A stretch of DNA of 64,000 nucleotides from an uncultured Clostridia bacterium (GTDB lineage Bacteria > Bacillota > Clostridia > Christensenellales > Borkfalkiaceae): assembly GCA_934254825.1 (NCBI GenBank), contig CAKQMB010000006.1, positions 1 through 64,000 on the forward strand, read 5' to 3'. Position 1 is the first letter of the stretch, and every line of letters begins with the position of its first letter. This document shows positions 60,115 to 64,000 of this stretch, piece after piece. Both the position numbers and the translations under genes were made by a program. The notes below the pieces were generated by a model. It saw only the letters and a list, made by a program, of their open reading frames with translations. It made no database searches and was not told the DNA's origin.

Positions 60115-62502
60115 ATGTACGATTTAAACGGAAAATGGCGCATAAAAAGTAACTCATACGACGTTACGGGAGACGTTCCCGGGTCGGTTTACTCCGCGCT
60201 TTTAAACAACAATCTGATAGAAAATCCTTATTATCGGGACAACGAAGCGAAAACGCTTCGGATAACCGACGAGGATTTCACGTTCGAAAGAAAATTCGAT
60301 TACGGCGGCGATCTGGTTTTTCCGCAGCTTGTCTGCGAGGGCATAGACACGATTTCGGAGATTTTCATAAACGGAAAACTTCTCGCGAAAACGAACGATA
60401 TGCACAGAACTTACCGTTTCGACGTAAAAGATTTTCTTAAAAACGGGGAGAACGAAATCAAAATCGTTTTTCCTTCTTACGACAAATTCATAAAGAAAAA
60501 ACACGCCGAAAAACCGATATCGGTCGGCACGGGCGCAACGCTGCTCGGCTTCTCGTATGTAAGAAAAGCAAGCTATATGAGCGGTTGGGACTGGGGTCCT
60601 ATGCTCCCCGACGCGGGAATATGGAAAGATATCTGTATTATAGACAACGCCGTGCCGAGAATAACCGATTTCAAAATCTCGCAAAGACATACTGACGGAA
60701 AAGTGTTTATCACGGTCGATGCCGATACGAACGTTAAAGCCGAACTTAAAATCGAACTTACTTCGCCGCGCGGAGAGACCGCCGTTATTCAAAGCGGTAA
60801 AGAAACGGAAGTAAAAAATCCGCTTCTCTGGTGGCCGAGAGGTTACGGAGACCAGAATTTATACACCGTTAAAATGTCGGTTTCGGAAAACGGAAAAGTC
60901 GTGAACGAAAAGACGGTCAAAGTCGGTTTAAGAACTCTTTTTATAAGCAGAGACAAGGACGATCACGGCGAAGAATTCTGCTATAAAGTCAACGGGATAA
61001 AGATATTCGCTATGGGCGCGGATTATATCCCCGAGGACAATATTCTTTCAAGGCTTAATAAAGAGAGAACGAGAGAACTTATCGAAAAATGCAAATTCGC
61101 GAACTTCAACTCGATAAGAGTGTGGGGCGGCGGATTTTATCCGTTCGATTATTTCTTCGACCTTTGCGACGAAGCGGGCATTATAGTGTTTATGGATCTG
61201 ATGTTCGCGTGCGCGTCCTATCCTTACGACAAGGAATTTTACGACAACACGGAACACGAAATTGCGGATAATTTAAGGCGGATCCGTCACCACGCATGTA
61301 TAGGCGTTATCTCGGGCAACAACGAGATAGAAGAGGAGTGTGTCTGGTGGACGGACGAAGATAAAGAGGGTTATCTTAAATTTTTCGAGGATTTTGTCCC
61401 GAAAATAGTAAAAAGAGAATGCCCGGGTATATCTTTCGTGACCTCTTCGCCGTCGACTCACGGCGGATTTGTCGAGCCGCAGAGCGAAAAGGGCGGAGAC
61501 AATCATTACTGGGCTGTATGGCACGGAAATCTGCCGTTTACCGAATACAGAAATCATTATTTCAGATTTTTGAGCGAATTCGGTTTCCAGTCCTTCCCGT
61601 GCAACAAGACGATAGAGGAATTCACCGTTCCCGCGGACAGAAATCCTTTCAGCCGTATAATGGAACTTCATCAGAGAAGTCCGTTTGCAAACGGAAAGAT
61701 TTTAAGCTATCTTTCGCAAACGTACCTTTATCCGTTCGATTTCGAAAATATGATTTACGCTTCCCAGCTTCTTCAAGCCGAGGCTATCAAATACGGCGTG
61801 GAGCATATGAGAAGAAACCGCGGGGTGTGTATGGGGTCTTTATACTGGCAGCTTAACGATTGCTGGCCCGTCGCTAGCTGGTCGAGTATCGACGGAAGCG
61901 GAAGACTCAAAGCTCTGCATTACGAAGCGAGAAGATTTTACGAACCTGTGCATATTTCCTGTCTCGATACGGGCGAATACACGACGAGAAAGGAAATTTC
62001 GGACGAACGCTGTTTCGGTTACGAGACAAAAGCCAAGATTTATATAACCAACGACACGTTAAAGCGCGTAGAAGGCGAGGTTAAATGGCGGCTTATGGAA
62101 AAGGACGGAAACGTTCTCGAAAGCGGAAAGCAATCGGTGACCGTCGAACCGTTGTCGGTTTTATCTCTCGACGAACTCGATTTTCATAAAACGGACGTCG
62201 GAAACAATTACTTTTCGTTCTCGCTCGAAGTAAACGGAAAAATCATATCGGGCGGAATAACGTTGTTCACAAAGCCCAAGCATTTCGATTTTTCCGATCC
62301 GAAACCGAAAATCAAGGTCGATGGCGACGAAATAACGGTGACGACCGAAAGCATGGCGAAATACGTTTATATTTACAACGAAAACGAAGACCTTGTTTTG
62401 TCGGATAATTATTTCGATATGGACAAGGGCGAACGAAAAGTGAAGATACTTTCGGGCAAGCCCGAGGGTTTAAAAATCAAAACCGTTTACGATATAAGAT
62501 AA
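60115..62502 (+). CDS. GH2 beta-mannosidase
   Basis: A 795-residue enzyme with all GH2 domains: sugar-binding (DLNGKWRIKS...), Ig-like and TIM barrel. The beta-mannosidase signature SGWDWGP occurs at 156-162. The acid/base Glu404 is in ISGNNEIEEE and the nucleophile Glu488 is in FLSEFGFQSFP. It removes terminal beta-1,4-mannose, as from the core of N-glycans or from mannobiose. No signal peptide. It begins 28 bases after the lipoprotein stop without a good ribosome site. With GH130 at 17003 the cell has both a phosphorolytic and a hydrolytic route for beta-mannosides. Confidence 0.92.
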   Translation: MYDLNGKWRIKSNSYDVTGDVPGSVYSALLNNNLIENPYYRDNEAKTLRITDEDFTFERKFDYGGDLVFPQLVCEGIDTISEIFINGKLLAKTNDMHRTYRFDVKDFLKNGENEIKIVFPSYDKFIKKKHAEKPISVGTGATLLGFSYVRKASYMSGWDWGPMLPDAGIWKDICIIDNAVPRITDFKISQRHTDGKVFITVDADTNVKAELKIELTSPRGETAVIQSGKETEVKNPLLWWPRGYGDQNLYTVKMSVSENGKVVNEKTVKVGLRTLFISRDKDDHGEEFCYKVNGIKIFAMGADYIPEDNILSRLNKERTRELIEKCKFANFNSIRVWGGGFYPFDYFFDLCDEAGIIVFMDLMFACASYPYDKEFYDNTEHEIADNLRRIRHHACIGVISGNNEIEEECVWWTDEDKEGYLKFFEDFVPKIVKRECPGISFVTSSPSTHGGFVEPQSEKGGDNHYWAVWHGNLPFTEYRNHYFRFLSEFGFQSFPCNKTIEEFTVPADRNPFSRIMELHQRSPFANGKILSYLSQTYLYPFDFENMIYASQLLQAEAIKYGVEHMRRNRGVCMGSLYWQLNDCWPVASWSSIDGSGRLKALHYEARRFYEPVHISCLDTGEYTTRKEISDERCFGYETKAKIYITNDTLKRVEGEVKWRLMEKDGNVLESGKQSVTVEPLSVLSLDELDFHKTDVGNNYFSFSLEVNGKIISGGITLFTKPKHFDFSDPKPKIKVDGDEITVTTESMAKYVYIYNENEDLVLSDNYFDMDKGERKVKILSGKPEGLKIKTVYDIR

Positions 62503-62517
62503 GCGTAAAAAAAATCG

Positions 62518-62567
62518 AAGAGGTACCTCTTTTTTGCTTATTCCATAAGCAAAAAAGCACTCTTAAC
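62518..62567 (+). other. structured leader element, copy B
   Basis: AAGAGG-TA-CCTCTT (62518-62531) is followed by a 12-bp perfect stem with a TCC loop (TTTTTTGCTTAT 62530-62541, ATAAGCAAAAAA 62545-62556) and then CTCTTAAC (62560-62567). The small stem's 5' arm could instead pair with the 3' CTCTT. Sequence differs from copy A at 19101-19151 in paired positions while the layout is kept. Confidence 0.6.
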
Positions 62568-62653
62568 AGGGAAAAACGACCCGAATCGTTAAAAAACGCA
62601 CCCGAAAACGGGGCGAAAACGGCGGGGAAACAAAAATAAGGAGGCAAATTGAT

Positions 62654-64000
62654 ATGTCAAAAAGGAAGATTTTGGTTGCCGCTATGTCGGCGGCAATGAT
62701 TCTGAGCGTGGCGCTCGGCGTAGGCGTTGCGAACGCTTCGAACGAAGTTACGCTCGGCGATAACGATTATTCGTTGTCGGAAGCTTTCGACGTGCGCCTT
62801 TCCTATAACGGAGAAGGGCAGCTTAACGTCGCGAACAACGGACTGCGAGCAAAAGCGAAGATTTCCGCGGAAGATTATGCGGAGCTTAACAAGCTGACAA
62901 ACGAAACGACCGTTATCAAATACGGAATTTTAGTCGCTCCGACGGAGTATGTGACGGAAAACGCGTTAACCGCGGAAAACGTTTTCGGCGAAAACAGAGT
63001 TTACGCGACGAGCGCGGCGGAAGAAGCCGAAGACAGGGAAAACAACAGACCGACTAAGAGGATCGAATGCGCCGAAGAATCCGAACTTACGGAGGGCGAA
63101 GACGGGTACTATCTGTACTGCGTTTTAAGCGATTTGGGCGACGAAGCCGTTATGCGCGGTTACACCGCAAAGGCTTACACCGTTAAGTACACGATAGGCG
63201 AATACGGAATGATTTCCGCCGCCGAATATGCTTTTAAGGACGACGAAAAGGAAATAAACCCCGTTTATGCCGTTCAGAAAGCGATCGAAGCGGGCAAAGT
63301 AAGTTCGTATAACGAAGACCTTGTTTCGGCTTATATAAACGGAAAATATCAGAAAATAACCGTAGAATACGTCACTTCTTACGACGGAGCGGATCCTTCT
63401 GCGGTCAGCAACGAATACGATTTCGCGGTTGGATCCACCATAACGAAAGACGACGTTCTCGCAAAACTTACGGGCGTCGATCCCTCGGCTTACGATATGA
63501 CGACCGAATTTACTTCGCAGAAAGTCTATGCGGGCGTAAACAATAAGATATCGTTTGCGTTCAGCCCGAAGAAAGCCGAGTCTTCCGCGGCGGCGATAGG
63601 TATGTATCTTGCGGGCGAGGACAGCGTCGAGATCAAAGAAAACGCGCTTAGCTGTAAAGGTCACGAAAACGTCGCTTATTCGCTTTTCCGCGACGGCACC
63701 GTCGTTATAGACGGCGCAAACGGCAAGGAAATTCTGGGCAAAGTGGACTTCGGCGCGAAGAAGTTCGTTATGGGCGGAAAAACTTTGTCTCAGGTTCTCG
63801 AACTCGACGAAGAAATTTACGCTAAGGTCGGCGGTTATTATTTACACGACGGCAAGATAGTCAAACTTAACGCCGACGGCACGGGCGTTTACGATTTGCT
63901 CGGCGATGGCGCGAATATTAAATATTTGCTTACTTACGACGAATTAAACGGCAGATACGTTGCGGCTTTTAAGAACTCGCTCGTTAAAACGCTTACGCTC
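62654..64000 (+). CDS. exported surface protein, 3' end beyond the window
   Basis: The frame is open from the ATG at 62654 to the last base (449 residues, incomplete). AAGGAGG lies nine bases upstream. The signal peptide (MSKRK, hydrophobic core, cut after VANA near residue 29) marks export. The rest is beta-rich with EAFDVRLSYNG, YGILVAPTEYV and FSPKKAESSAAAIGMYLAG, ending in short repeats of the YYLHDGKIVKLNADGTGVYDL type, which are common in large Clostridial surface proteins. No anchor is visible because the C-terminus is missing. It follows the hairpin element copy B by about 90 bases. Function is unknown. Confidence 0.7.
   Translation, partial: MSKRKILVAAMSAAMILSVALGVGVANASNEVTLGDNDYSLSEAFDVRLSYNGEGQLNVANNGLRAKAKISAEDYAELNKLTNETTVIKYGILVAPTEYVTENALTAENVFGENRVYATSAAEEAEDRENNRPTKRIECAEESELTEGEDGYYLYCVLSDLGDEAVMRGYTAKAYTVKYTIGEYGMISAAEYAFKDDEKEINPVYAVQKAIEAGKVSSYNEDLVSAYINGKYQKITVEYVTSYDGADPSAVSNEYDFAVGSTITKDDVLAKLTGVDPSAYDMTTEFTSQKVYAGVNNKISFAFSPKKAESSAAAIGMYLAGEDSVEIKENALSCKGHENVAYSLFRDGTVVIDGANGKEILGKVDFGAKKFVMGGKTLSQVLELDEEIYAKVGGYYLHDGKIVKLNADGTGVYDLLGDGANIKYLLTYDELNGRYVAAFKNSLVKTLTL

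Overview
The window looks like a glycan-utilisation region from a Gram-positive-type bacterium, most likely an uncultured gut member of the Clostridia (Bacillota). Visible support: many lipobox proteins and ABC sugar-import cassettes instead of SusC/SusD-type outer-membrane systems; Shine-Dalgarno sites of the AGGAGG type; sigma-A-like promoters; roughly mid-40s percent GC; and many AraC regulators paired with glycoside hydrolase operons. The finer taxonomic placement is inference. No rRNA, tRNA, CRISPR array or complete mobile element was seen.

Layout. (1) 1-2091: the 3' end of a surface protein whose upstream part is missing, then a GH20 hexosaminidase. (2) An AraC gene (minus strand, start 3264) is divergent from a six-gene operon (3414-14079): repeat-rich surface protein, lipoprotein with a predicted helical hydrolase fold, sugar-binding lipoprotein, two permeases, Gfo/Idh/MocA oxidoreductase. 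(3) 14233-16810 minus: alpha-phosphoglucomutase and a second AraC, divergent from a GH130 mannoside phosphorylase (17003). (4) A third AraC (start 18993) is divergent from a run of twelve genes over about 24 kb (19194-43301): two Ig/beta-helix-like lipoproteins, sugar-binding protein, two permeases, an Ig-like surface protein, a DUF4838 lipoprotein, then cytoplasmic GH2, GH95, GH127-type, GH20-like and CE15-like enzymes. (5) A fourth AraC (start 44542) is divergent from GH109, GH38 and GH36 enzymes. (6) 50616-52893: an HxlR regulator, a gene remnant, and a zinc-macrodomain/SirTM pair that reverses and installs protein ADP-ribosylation. (7) A DUF4434 gene stands alone behind its own promoter. 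(8) A fifth AraC (start 55111) is divergent from a PMI-like cupin, a DUF4432 epimerase-like protein, a GHL6-type hydrolase, a small lipoprotein, a GH2 beta-mannosidase and a surface protein that runs off the window.

Working model (inference): surface and lipoproteins capture oligosaccharides, two ABC importers lacking their own ATPase bring them in, and mostly signal-less enzymes dismantle them in the cytoplasm. The enzyme set (alpha-mannose, alpha-galactose, alpha-GalNAc, beta-hexosamine, alpha-fucose, beta-mannose) suits host N- and O-glycans, while the GH127-type, CE15-like and DUF4838 members point to plant or arabinose/uronate-containing glycans.

The points most worth a second look are: a two-copy hairpin element in front of surface-protein genes (19101-19151 and 62518-62567); three AraC genes whose promoters place the transcription start on the start codon, predicting leaderless mRNAs; the SirTM/macrodomain pair without its usual lipoylation partners; unassigned repeat domains in the large surface protein; and short tandem repeats sitting at or just after stop codons.
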